In this document: one piece after another, positions 33,815 through 41,169 of the stretch
Position numbering within the stretch: the stretch's first letter is position 1
Layout: every line of letters begins with the position of its first letter
Assembly (NCBI GenBank): GCA_900551015.1
Contig: URUI01000004.1
Location: 1 to 53,741 of the forward strand
Reading direction: 5' to 3'
Source: an uncultured Collinsella sp.
GTDB lineage: Bacteria > Actinomycetota > Coriobacteriia > Coriobacteriales > Coriobacteriaceae
Length of the DNA stretch: 53,741 nt
Notes under the pieces: generated by a model
The model's input: the letters and a program-made list of their open reading frames with translations, nothing else
What the model was told of the DNA's origin: nothing
The model's database searches: none
Position numbers and translations under genes: made by a program

Positions 33815-34825
33815 GTGGCAAAACAGCGCGTTACGATCGCAGACGTCGCTCGAGAGGCGGGAACCTCGACGGCAAGCGTCTCGTATTACCTCAACGACAA
33901 ACGAGAAAAGCTTAGCGAGAAGACGCAGGCAAAGATTGCGCGCGTCATCAAGGAACTCGGATACGTTCCCAACGCCCAAGCGCAAACGCTCACCGGCAAG
34001 CAGACCCACGTCATCGCCATCATCATCTTGGATAACACCAACAAATGGGCGGGCCTCGTCCTCAACGGCATGGAGCAGGTCATGCTCCCCGCGGGCTACC
34101 AGACGGTCGTTTGCACGAGCAACTTTAACCCCGAGACCGAGCTCATGTATGTCGACAAAATGCTCTCACTGGGCGTCGATGGTTTTATCATCCAGCCCAC
34201 GGCAAATTTCAAGGCAGTCCACGACCGCATCAAGCGCGCCGACAAGCCCGTCGTCTTTTTTGACGCGGCCATCTACAGCCCAGGCACCAGCTGGATCAAA
34301 ACCAACCTCTACGACGGCGTGTACAATGCCACGCAGGCGCTTCTCGACGCCGGCTACGAAGACTTCTTTTCCATCGCCGCCAACATGACCGAAATGCGCA
34401 CTCGCATGGAACGTTTTCAGGGATATGCCGAGGCATTGGCCGCGAATGGGCAGCTCTACAAAGCCATCCCCATCGATCACAACAAGCCGTCGATCAACGA
34501 GCTCACCGAATACTTTAAATACAAGTTCAACCCCGCCAAGCGCACGCTCATCTTCGTACAAAACCAATGGGCGCTTCCCCGTGTCTACAAGGCCCTCCAA
34601 CCCATGGCCCATCTACTTCCGCAGCAAATAGGTCTTTTGGGACTCAACTGCGAAGACTGGACCAACCTCACCACGCCGACCGTCTCCACGATCATCGAGC
34701 CCGTCGACCAGGAAGGCAGGGAGGCGGCCGAGATGCTGCTCGCCTTGCTTGATGGCAGCAGCCAACCCGGCGAGCAGCGCATTCTCGAGTGCAAGCTCAA
34801 CTGGCTCGACTCCACCTCGATCTAG
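33815..34825 (+). CDS. LacI-family regulator divergent from the PTS operon
   Basis: 336 residues. HTH: VTIADVAREAGTSTASVSYYLNDKREKLSEKTQAKIARVIKELGYVPNAQAQTL, followed by a sugar-binding domain (THVIAIIILDNTNKWAGLVLNGMEQVMLPAGYQTVVC, VDGFIIQPTANFKAV, FDAAIYSPG, QQIGLLGLNCEDWTNLTTPTVSTIIEPVDQEG). GTG at 33815 has AAGGAG 6 nt upstream; an upstream ATG at 33779 lacks a site. It faces away from the EIIBC gene across 415 bp that hold the operon promoter and a dyad, so it is the likely local repressor or activator. Confidence 0.92.
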   Translation: MAKQRVTIADVAREAGTSTASVSYYLNDKREKLSEKTQAKIARVIKELGYVPNAQAQTLTGKQTHVIAIIILDNTNKWAGLVLNGMEQVMLPAGYQTVVCTSNFNPETELMYVDKMLSLGVDGFIIQPTANFKAVHDRIKRADKPVVFFDAAIYSPGTSWIKTNLYDGVYNATQALLDAGYEDFFSIAANMTEMRTRMERFQGYAEALAANGQLYKAIPIDHNKPSINELTEYFKYKFNPAKRTLIFVQNQWALPRVYKALQPMAHLLPQQIGLLGLNCEDWTNLTTPTVSTIIEPVDQEGREAAEMLLALLDGSSQPGEQRILECKLNWLDSTSI

Positions 34826-34954
34826 CCATACGTCAAATATGAAGCAAATGAACCAGTAGCGTTTGTCCCAAATCTTGAGTATTTGTTCGATAGAACGGCC
34901 CCTGCCGGCACCTGCTAGACTGGTAGATTCCCAACCATCTAGCCAGGAGCCGCA

Positions 34955-35914
34955 ATGTCGCGCAAGTCCGCCTACAAGCAAGTACTTTCCATCGGCACCG
35001 CCGTGGTGCTGGGCTTTGCGCTGTTTACGGGATCGCTCGACGGGGCACCCAAGCTGCTCTCGCCGCAAAGCGATGAGCAGGCGGCGGCTCTAGCCGAGAA
35101 GCAAAGCGAGAGCCCCAACCGCACCGACGACGAAGCGGACTTGGTCGCCCGGCTCGAATCGGGAACAGCGAGCTCCGAGGACTCCGGCGATGGCTCCGAA
35201 TCCGCCACGACCGGCACCGCTGACGATGTCTCTTCGAACGCCACCCCCGTCGACGAAGTGGAAAACCCCGACCTCAACCGCGCCCGCGGCGTATACCTCA
35301 CCAGCATTCCCGACTACGCCGGCAATCCCTACGTTACCCTTCGCGCCGACGGCACGCATCCGCTCGGCACACCGTCGTTCACGCTCGATGAATACGAACG
35401 GGCCACCGAAGAGGGCTGCTTTAAGAAGTTCTCTAAACTCGACAGCCTGGGCCGTACCCGCAAAGCACTCGCCTGCATAGGACCCGAATCGCTCGGTCAG
35501 GGCAAGCGCGGCGATATCTCGCGTATCCATCCTGCCGGTTGGCACCAGCAGCGCTACGACTTTATTCCAGGCCAGAGCCTCTACAACCGCTGCCACCTCA
35601 TCGCCTGGTCACTCTGCGGCGAAAACGCCAACCGCAAGAATCTCCTCACCGGCACGCGCTATCTCAACGAGACGGGCATGCTGCCGTTTGAAGAGCAAAT
35701 TCTTAACTACATCCACGACACGGGCAACCATGTTCTCTATCGCGTCACGCCCATGTACAACGAGGAGGAACTTGTCTGCCGCGGCGTGCGCCTCGAGGCG
35801 CAATCGGTCGAGGACCACGGCAAGACCCTGTGCTTCCACGTGTACTGCTACAACCTGCAGCCGCACGTGCAGATCGACTACGCCACCGGCCGCAACCAGG
35901 CCTCGGGGGACTAG
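34955..35914 (+). CDS. Secreted DNA/RNA non-specific endonuclease (EndA-like)
   Basis: 319 residues. An N-terminal signal or anchor (about 7-27, QVLSIGTAVVLGFALFTG) precedes an acidic Ser/Thr-rich linker and a nuclease domain from about 110. The catalytic region reads RYDFIPGQSLYNRCHLIAWSLCGENANRKNLLTGTRYLNETGM, the beta-beta-alpha-metal motif of the EndA/NucA group, with NRCH where many relatives have NRSH or DRGH; His is the general base and Asn in NRKNL binds the metal ion. It would degrade extracellular DNA or RNA. Strong ribosome binding site (AGGAG) before the ATG. Monocistronic. Confidence 0.9.
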   Translation: MSRKSAYKQVLSIGTAVVLGFALFTGSLDGAPKLLSPQSDEQAAALAEKQSESPNRTDDEADLVARLESGTASSEDSGDGSESATTGTADDVSSNATPVDEVENPDLNRARGVYLTSIPDYAGNPYVTLRADGTHPLGTPSFTLDEYERATEEGCFKKFSKLDSLGRTRKALACIGPESLGQGKRGDISRIHPAGWHQQRYDFIPGQSLYNRCHLIAWSLCGENANRKNLLTGTRYLNETGMLPFEEQILNYIHDTGNHVLYRVTPMYNEEELVCRGVRLEAQSVEDHGKTLCFHVYCYNLQPHVQIDYATGRNQASGD

Positions 35915-35959
35915 CCCCCAACCGCAACATGAATCGATTTGCAGCCCCAGGGATCAAAT

Positions 35960-35993
35960 AAGGCCGCCCCGGTTACCCAGGGCGGCCTTTTCG
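35960..35993. terminator. Terminator between nuclease and EF-G-like genes
   Basis: AAGGCCGCCC (35960-35969) pairs with GGGCGGCCTT (35980-35989) and is followed by TTTTCG on the plus strand. It lies between convergent genes. Confidence 0.85.
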
Positions 35994-36024
35994 TCAGCAC
36001 CTACATTGCAGGCAAAACCACACG

Positions 36025-38100
36025 TTACTTGGCGCGACCCTCCTCATAGCGCTCGACCAGCTTGGCCTGCACGTCATAGGGCACCTGCTCATAGCCTGCG
36101 GGTCTCATGGTAAAGTCGCCCGTGCCGCGCGTGATGGAGCGCAGACGCGTCGAATAATCCGTTAGCTCAGCCAGCGGGGCTTGAGCGATGACCACGGTGT
36201 CACCGCGCTCATCGGTCTCCATGCCCGTCACGCGACCGCGCGAGGCCGAGATGTCGCCCATCACGGCGCCGGCGTAGCTCTCGGGGATCGTCACCGTGAT
36301 TTCCTCGATGGGCTCCAGCACCACCGGGTCGGCATCGGCGCATGCCTTGCGCAGGCCGATGCGTGCCGCCGCGCGGAACGCCATCTCGTTGGAGTCGACG
36401 CTGTGATACGAACCGTCGTACACCGCGACGCGAATGCCCGTGAGCGGGTAGCCGGCAATAATACCGTCCTTCATGGTCTCCTGGACGCCCTTGTCCACGG
36501 CGGGAATCAGCGAGCGCGGGATGCGGCCGCCCACGACCTCGTCCACGAACTCATAGCCGTCGCTCGTGCCGTCGGGCCCAATAAGCGGCTCCACGCGCAG
36601 CCAGCAGTCGCCGTACTGACCGGCACCACCGGTCTGCTTCTTGTGGCGGCCCTGGGCGCTCGCCGTGCGGCGGATGGTCTCGCGATACGGAATGCGGATC
36701 GGCACGCTCTTTGCCACAACCTTGGTACGGTCCTCCAGACGATTGAGCAGCACCGAAACCTGCGCCTCGCCCACTGCCGAGATGATGGTCTGGCCGGTCT
36801 CCTCGTCGCGGTCGATGCTCATGGTCGGGTCTGCCTTGCAGGCCTTCTCGATAAACGTGTAGAGCTTCTCTTCGTCGCCGCGGTTCTCGGCTTCGATGGC
36901 GATGCGGTACTGCGAGTTGGGGAACTTAAACGCCGCAGCCTCGACCTTGCCGGTAATCGAGAGCGTATCGCCCGTCTCGGCAGCCAGCTTGGGCGCCACG
37001 ATGATGTCGCCGGCATAGGCATGGCCAACCTCGGTCATATCGCGGCCGCACATCACATACAAGTGAGCCAAACGATCGCTCTTGCGGGTACGCGCGTTGA
37101 CCAACTCAAGACCCGGCTCAAGCGTGCCCGTCAGCACCTTGATAAAGCTGATGCGGCCCTGCTGCGGATCGGCCAGCGTCTTAAACACAAACGCCACCGG
37201 ACGGTCATCGTCACTCGAAATCTTAAGCGAATCACCGTCGATGAGCGGCATCTCGCCGTAGTCGGTCGGCGCCGGGAAGTACGTGGCGATGTCGTCCATC
37301 AGCGAGTTGACGCCCTGCTCCTTAATGCAATCGCCCGCAAAGACCGGCACAAAGATGCGCTCGGCGATCGCCTTAGACAGCAGGCCTTCAAGCTCCTCCT
37401 GCGTCAGCGTCTCCTCGCCTTCCAGGTATTTCATCATCAGCTCGTCGTCGGCCTCGGCCACCAGCTCGCACAGATGGTCATGGGCCTCCTCGGCCTGGGC
37501 ACGATACTCCTCGGGAATCTCCGACTCAACGGCCTCGGCGCCGTTGCAGTGGCGCGCCTTCATGCGCACCAGGTCGATGATGCCGTCAAAGTCCTCGCCC
37601 TCGCCCCAGCCCAGGGTCACGGCGCCCAAGCGCGTGCCAAAGCGCTCCTGCAGCAGGTCCATCGTGGTCGCAAAGCTGGCCTCGGAGCGCGACAGGCGGT
37701 TTACGAACACCGCGCGTGCCAGGCGTAGGTCCTCGGCGGCATACCAGAGCTTAACCGTCGTAGGCTGCGGGCCGGCCTCGGCGTCGACCACAAACAGAGC
37801 CGTCTCGCAGACGCTCATCGCGGCAAAGGCGTCGCCGATAAAATCGGGATAGCACGGGGCATCGAGCACATTGATACGAGCGCCCTTCCAGTCGATCGGC
37901 GCAATGGTCGTCGAGATGGAAAACGCACGCTTGACCTCTTCGGGGTCATAGTCGAGCGTGGGCTTGGTGCCGTCGTGGCCGCCCAGGCGGGCGGTCTTGC
38001 CGGAAAGGTGGAGCATGGCCTCGGCGAGTGAAGTCTTGCCCACCCCGCCTTGGCCTACGAGCACCACGTTCCTTACGTTACCGGTCTTGGGAGCACCCAT
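36025..38100 (-). CDS. Elongation factor G-like protein (EF-G paralog)
   Basis: 691 residues with the whole EF-G domain order. The GTPase domain keeps the P-loop (GQGGVGKTS) but is altered elsewhere: the DTPGH switch II motif reads DAPCYPDF, so the catalytic His is Tyr, and the NKxD base-recognition motif reads NRLS. Domain II (VAFVFKTLADPQQGRISFIKVLTGTL), III and IV (GGRIPRSLIPAVDKGVQETM, VYDGSYHSVDSNEMAFRAAA) and V (SRGRVTGMETDERGDTVVIAQAPLAEL) look intact. Relatives include mycobacterial FusA2-type paralogs with little or no translocation activity. Start ATG after AGGAGG. Single gene. Confidence 0.9.
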   Translation of the reverse strand: MGAPKTGNVRNVVLVGQGGVGKTSLAEAMLHLSGKTARLGGHDGTKPTLDYDPEEVKRAFSISTTIAPIDWKGARINVLDAPCYPDFIGDAFAAMSVCETALFVVDAEAGPQPTTVKLWYAAEDLRLARAVFVNRLSRSEASFATTMDLLQERFGTRLGAVTLGWGEGEDFDGIIDLVRMKARHCNGAEAVESEIPEEYRAQAEEAHDHLCELVAEADDELMMKYLEGEETLTQEELEGLLSKAIAERIFVPVFAGDCIKEQGVNSLMDDIATYFPAPTDYGEMPLIDGDSLKISSDDDRPVAFVFKTLADPQQGRISFIKVLTGTLEPGLELVNARTRKSDRLAHLYVMCGRDMTEVGHAYAGDIIVAPKLAAETGDTLSITGKVEAAAFKFPNSQYRIAIEAENRGDEEKLYTFIEKACKADPTMSIDRDEETGQTIISAVGEAQVSVLLNRLEDRTKVVAKSVPIRIPYRETIRRTASAQGRHKKQTGGAGQYGDCWLRVEPLIGPDGTSDGYEFVDEVVGGRIPRSLIPAVDKGVQETMKDGIIAGYPLTGIRVAVYDGSYHSVDSNEMAFRAAARIGLRKACADADPVVLEPIEEITVTIPESYAGAVMGDISASRGRVTGMETDERGDTVVIAQAPLAELTDYSTRLRSITRGTGDFTMRPAGYEQVPYDVQAKLVERYEEGRAK

Positions 38101-38410
38101 GATGACCTCCTTGCAGGGCCGCGCGCAATGCGCGACGCCAACGGGGAGAGTTCGCGGTCGGTGCCGTCCCGGGAGCAGCATGGTCGGCAGCCGAGCCGAC
38201 TCACCCTCCAAATGTCCTATGCCACCACCCTACCCTCACGGGCGGCTGTCCATGCATACCTTTCGGCACACGTATGAATACAGGCGGCGAGAGGAAGAGA
38301 CAAGCTTGTGAGGCAATTATTGAACCCCGTCGATGTAAACAAAAAGCCGCCACAGACCGTAAGACCTGTGGCGGCTTCGCCTCAATTAATAGTTGAGTAA
38401 ATACCTGAGC
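38101..38410. other. Intergenic region between EF-G-like and amino acid ABC transporter genes
   Basis: 310 bp. It contains the EF-G-like gene's ribosome binding site and upstream leader, the terminator of the amino acid transporter operon (38339-38377), and a small CTCAA...TTGAG hairpin near 38381. No other gene was found. Confidence 0.5.
38339..38377 (-). terminator. Terminator of the amino acid ABC transporter operon
   Basis: GCCGCCACAG (38346-38355) pairs with CTGTGGCGGC (38366-38375); on the minus strand it is followed by TTTTTG. Confidence 0.9.
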
Positions 38411-39175
38411 CTATCCCTCGATACGGCTCAAGAACTCACGCGTGCGCCGCTCGCACGGATGGTCGATGACCTGCTCGGCAGGACCCTCCTCGACAATACG
38501 ACCGCCATCCATAAAGACCACGCGGTCGGCAACATCGCGCGCAAACTGCATTGCGTGGGTTACAATCACCATCGTCATATTCTGCGCGGCAAGGTCTTTA
38601 ATGACACGCAGTACCTCGGCCGTCAGCTCGGGATCGAGTGCCGAAGTCGGCTCGTCAAAGAACAAGATCTCCGGGTCGAGCGCCAAGGCGCGGGCGATAC
38701 TCACGCGCTGTTGCTGACCGCCCGAAAGCTCACATGGCACCTTGTTCTCGTTGCCCGTAAGCCCCATCTGCGCGATCAACTCACGCGCACGCGCTTCGGC
38801 CTGCTCGCGCGGACGCTTGAGTACGCGAACCGGAGCGTCGGTGATGTTTTTCATCACCGTATAGTGCGGAAACAGATTGTAATTTTGGAACACCAGGCCG
38901 AATCGCGAGCGTGCTTGTTTGGGCACATCGCCCTTCGCATAGACCGCGCCCGAACCCGCATCCGTCGCAACGGCAAGGTCACCAAACGAGAGCGAGCCCC
39001 CGTCGAGTGTCTCGAGCAGCGTGGCACACCGCAGCAGCGTGGACTTGCCGCCACCCGAAGGCCCGATAATCGCCACGACCTCGCCACGCTTGACCTCGAG
39101 CGAGATATCCTTGAGCACCTCATTGCCGCCAAACGCCTTGCGCGCGTTCGATATATTCATTACCGAATTAATCAT
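38411..39175 (-). CDS. Polar amino acid ABC transporter, ATP-binding protein
   Basis: 254 residues. Walker A GPSGGGKST, Q-loop FQNYNLFPHYTV, signature LSGGQQQR, Walker B ILFFDEPTSALD and H-loop VTHAMQFARDVADRVVFMDGG, the last being typical of the GlnQ/HisP group. Its start overlaps the permease 3' end by 8 bp, so translation is coupled; the ribosome binding site is weak. It works with the permease and substrate-binding lipoprotein encoded upstream to import a polar amino acid. Confidence 0.95.
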   Translation of the reverse strand: MINSVMNISNARKAFGGNEVLKDISLEVKRGEVVAIIGPSGGGKSTLLRCATLLETLDGGSLSFGDLAVATDAGSGAVYAKGDVPKQARSRFGLVFQNYNLFPHYTVMKNITDAPVRVLKRPREQAEARARELIAQMGLTGNENKVPCELSGGQQQRVSIARALALDPEILFFDEPTSALDPELTAEVLRVIKDLAAQNMTMVIVTHAMQFARDVADRVVFMDGGRIVEEGPAEQVIDHPCERRTREFLSRIEG

Positions 39176-39821
39176 GGTAGTAATCCAATTTTTTCTCGGC
39201 GGCGCCCAGCAGCATCTCGACGACGAAATTAAAGACCCAGTAAATCAGCGCCGCGATCGCAAACGGCACCATGCTCACTTGCGAGGCAACCAGCGCCTTG
39301 GCCGTCGAGAACATCTCCCCCACACCGATGGCAAACGCCAGCGATGTGTCCTTGACCAGCGTGATGATCTCGTTGCCCATCGCCGGCAAAATGCGTTTGG
39401 CAACTTGCGGCATCACGATATACAGAAACGTCTGCACGCGCGAATAGCCCAGCACCTCGGCTGCCTCGTATTGACCGCGCGGAATGGACTGCAAGCCCGA
39501 GCGATAGATCTCGGCAAAGTAGCCGGCGTAGTTGATGATGAACGCTACGACGCACGCCGTCCACTTGGAATCGGGCGTGAGCGAGATGCCGAACACGTAG
39601 TACGGGGCGAAGTAGATGGCAAACATCTGTAGCATGAGCGGCGTGCCGCGCATGACCGAAATATAGATGCGCGCGATCCAGCGAAGCGGCGCAATTTTGC
39701 TCATGCGCATAAACGCCACGGGAATTCCCAGCGGAATCGACCCCAACAGCGTCAGCACAAACAGCTGCAAGCTGACCAAGAATCCCTGGCCAAGCATCTG
39801 CATCATGACCTGAATAGACAA
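39168..39821 (-). CDS. Polar amino acid ABC transporter, permease
   Basis: About 217 residues, HisM/GlnP type with five or more membrane helices. The EAA loop is clear: IPRGQYEAAEVLGYSRVQTFLYIVMPQVAKRILPAMGNEII. A TTG at 39819-39821 is chosen because AGAGAG lies 6-8 nt upstream; an ATG at 39804-39806 and a TTG at 39860 are in frame alternatives. It is the middle gene of the import operon, after the binding protein gene and a nested inverted repeat. Confidence 0.88.
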   Translation of the reverse strand: MSIQVMMQMLGQGFLVSLQLFVLTLLGSIPLGIPVAFMRMSKIAPLRWIARIYISVMRGTPLMLQMFAIYFAPYYVFGISLTPDSKWTACVVAFIINYAGYFAEIYRSGLQSIPRGQYEAAEVLGYSRVQTFLYIVMPQVAKRILPAMGNEIITLVKDTSLAFAIGVGEMFSTAKALVASQVSMVPFAIAALIYWVFNFVVEMLLGAAEKKLDYYHD

Positions 39822-39867
39822 CCCAAGCTCTCTTTCACAGTAACGGAACAGCGAACCCAATGCTAAA

Positions 39868-39972
39868 GCGGGTTTTCCAGGTGCCCGAGTTTGCCGTGAA
39901 AGAGGAGCGCCGCGTACTAAATGTACGCAAGCGACGGTTTGAACGGCAAAATCGGGTGCCTGGGAAAGCCGC
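39868..39972. repeat. Nested inverted repeat between binding-protein and permease genes
   Basis: Imperfect 30-nt outer arms (39868-39897 and 39943-39972) with a perfect inner hairpin GCGTAC-taaat-GTACGC (39912-39928). The outer right arm reaches the first base of the binding-protein stop codon. Such intercistronic structures often raise the level of the binding protein over the membrane subunits. Confidence 0.75.
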
Positions 39973-40832
39973 TATTTGAGAACCCAGTTGTCGAAGGACA
40001 GACCATAGCTTGAATACTTATCGCAGAGGTCCTTGACCGTGCCGTCCTCGTAGAGCGCCTTGAGCGACTCGGTCACGGCGTCGGCCGACTTGGTGTCGCC
40101 CTTCTTAAAGCCGACGGCGTAGTGCTCGCTGGACAGCGGCTCATCAAGCTGCGTATAAGCATCGGGCTTGGCGGCAAGCTGATACTGGGCAATCGAAAGG
40201 TCGCAAGCCACGGCATCGACCGCGCCGCTCTCGAGCTGCATAAAGGCCGTGTTGTACTCGCCGATCGTGTCGAGCGTGGCAAACGTCGCCGCCAGATCCT
40301 TCTGGTCACCCTCGAGTACATCCTGCGCAGCGGAATCGGTCTGGGTAATCACGGTCTTGCCGGCAAGATCGTCCAAGCTCTTGATGCCCGCATCCTTCTT
40401 TACCACCAGCACCTGCTCGTTGAGCATGTACGGCTCGGAGAACGTGTAGTCGTCCTCACGGCCCTCCATGGTAAAGCCGTTCCAGATGCAGTTGATGGCA
40501 CCCGAGTTGAGCAGCGTATCCTTGGCATCCCAGTCGATGGCCTCGTATTTGACCTCCCAGCCCTGCTTATCGGCAACGTCCTTGGCAAGGTCGAGGTCAA
40601 AGCCGGTGTACTCGCCATCATCGCCCACAAAGCCATACGGAGGATAGGACTTGTCAAAGCCCACGACGAGCTTCTTGGACTCCGCAGCGCCCTTCACATC
40701 CTTGGCCGCGGCAGAGCCAGCAGCGGAGCCCTTGCCGGCACCACCGCCGCAACCGACAAGACCAAGGCCAAGCACCGTGGCAAGCGAGCCGGCTAGACCA
40801 ACAAACTGACGACGAGACATATCGGTGTTCAT
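39972..40832 (-). CDS. Amino acid ABC transporter substrate-binding lipoprotein
   Basis: 286 residues. The signal peptide has a Tat-like SRRQF and a lipobox (LVGC, Cys28), so the mature protein is lipid-anchored outside the membrane. The binding-protein fold shows KLVVGFDKSYPPYGFVGDDGEYTGFDLDLAKDVA, WDAKDTLLNSGAINCIWNGFT, REDDYTFSEPYM, LAGKTVITQTDSAAQDVL and FKKGDTKSADAVTESLKALYEDG. The profile fits the polar amino acid (cystine/glutamine-like) group; the ligand is not determined. GGGGGA precedes the ATG. First gene of the operon, with a good promoter and a dyad upstream. Confidence 0.95.
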   Translation of the reverse strand: MNTDMSRRQFVGLAGSLATVLGLGLVGCGGGAGKGSAAGSAAAKDVKGAAESKKLVVGFDKSYPPYGFVGDDGEYTGFDLDLAKDVADKQGWEVKYEAIDWDAKDTLLNSGAINCIWNGFTMEGREDDYTFSEPYMLNEQVLVVKKDAGIKSLDDLAGKTVITQTDSAAQDVLEGDQKDLAATFATLDTIGEYNTAFMQLESGAVDAVACDLSIAQYQLAAKPDAYTQLDEPLSSEHYAVGFKKGDTKSADAVTESLKALYEDGTVKDLCDKYSSYGLSFDNWVLK

Positions 40833-40851
40833 GGTATTCCCCCTTGATGGT

Positions 40852-40917
40852 ACTTTAGTTAGGTAAAGTGAGTCATGTAACGTTCAGAATCATACACTTT
40901 AGTGAGATGGAGTACAA
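40852..40917 (-). promoter_or_regulatory. Promoter and dyad of the amino acid transporter operon
   Basis: Minus strand: TTGTAC (40912-40917), exactly 17 nt, TATGAT (40889-40894); start near 40882. Just downstream, ACTTTA-gttagg-TAAAGT (40852-40869) is a perfect 6+6+6 dyad, and a further ACTTTA half-site lies in the promoter spacer (about 40896). A repressor binding these sites would block transcription. Confidence 0.75.
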
Positions 40918-40925
40918 GGGAGGGC

Positions 40926-41062
40926 TTGCCCGCCGGATGCCGGGGCAGGGGTTAAGTTTGCTGCTCTACAGTCCTGCTCACGACGGAGAGCACATTAAGT
41001 GCTCTCCTGTTCGTGCGGAACTCGCGACAAACTTAACCCCTGCCCCGGCATCCGGCGGGCAA
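40926..41062. repeat. Nested long inverted repeat with perfect 35-bp arms
   Basis: Arms 40926-40960 and 41028-41062 are perfect reverse complements over 35 bp. The 67-nt centre contains GGAGAGCAC-attaa-GTGCTCTCC (about 40985-41007). No open frame. It lies between the divergent amino acid transporter promoter and rlmD gene. Confidence 0.95.
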
Positions 41063-41169
41063 ACGTCGTTGGGCTTATCACTGACACGATTAAACCGCTT
41101 GTATATCGTCTGCTGGCTTGGCACGGTACAATACTTGCAGCTTTAATTCATGAATTAGTGGAGTTATTG

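Noticed and set aside
40852..40869. Iron-box (DtxR/IdeR) site
   Set aside because: TTAGTTAGG resembles half of the box, but the second half does not match; the plain dyad ACTTTA-n6-TAAAGT describes it better.
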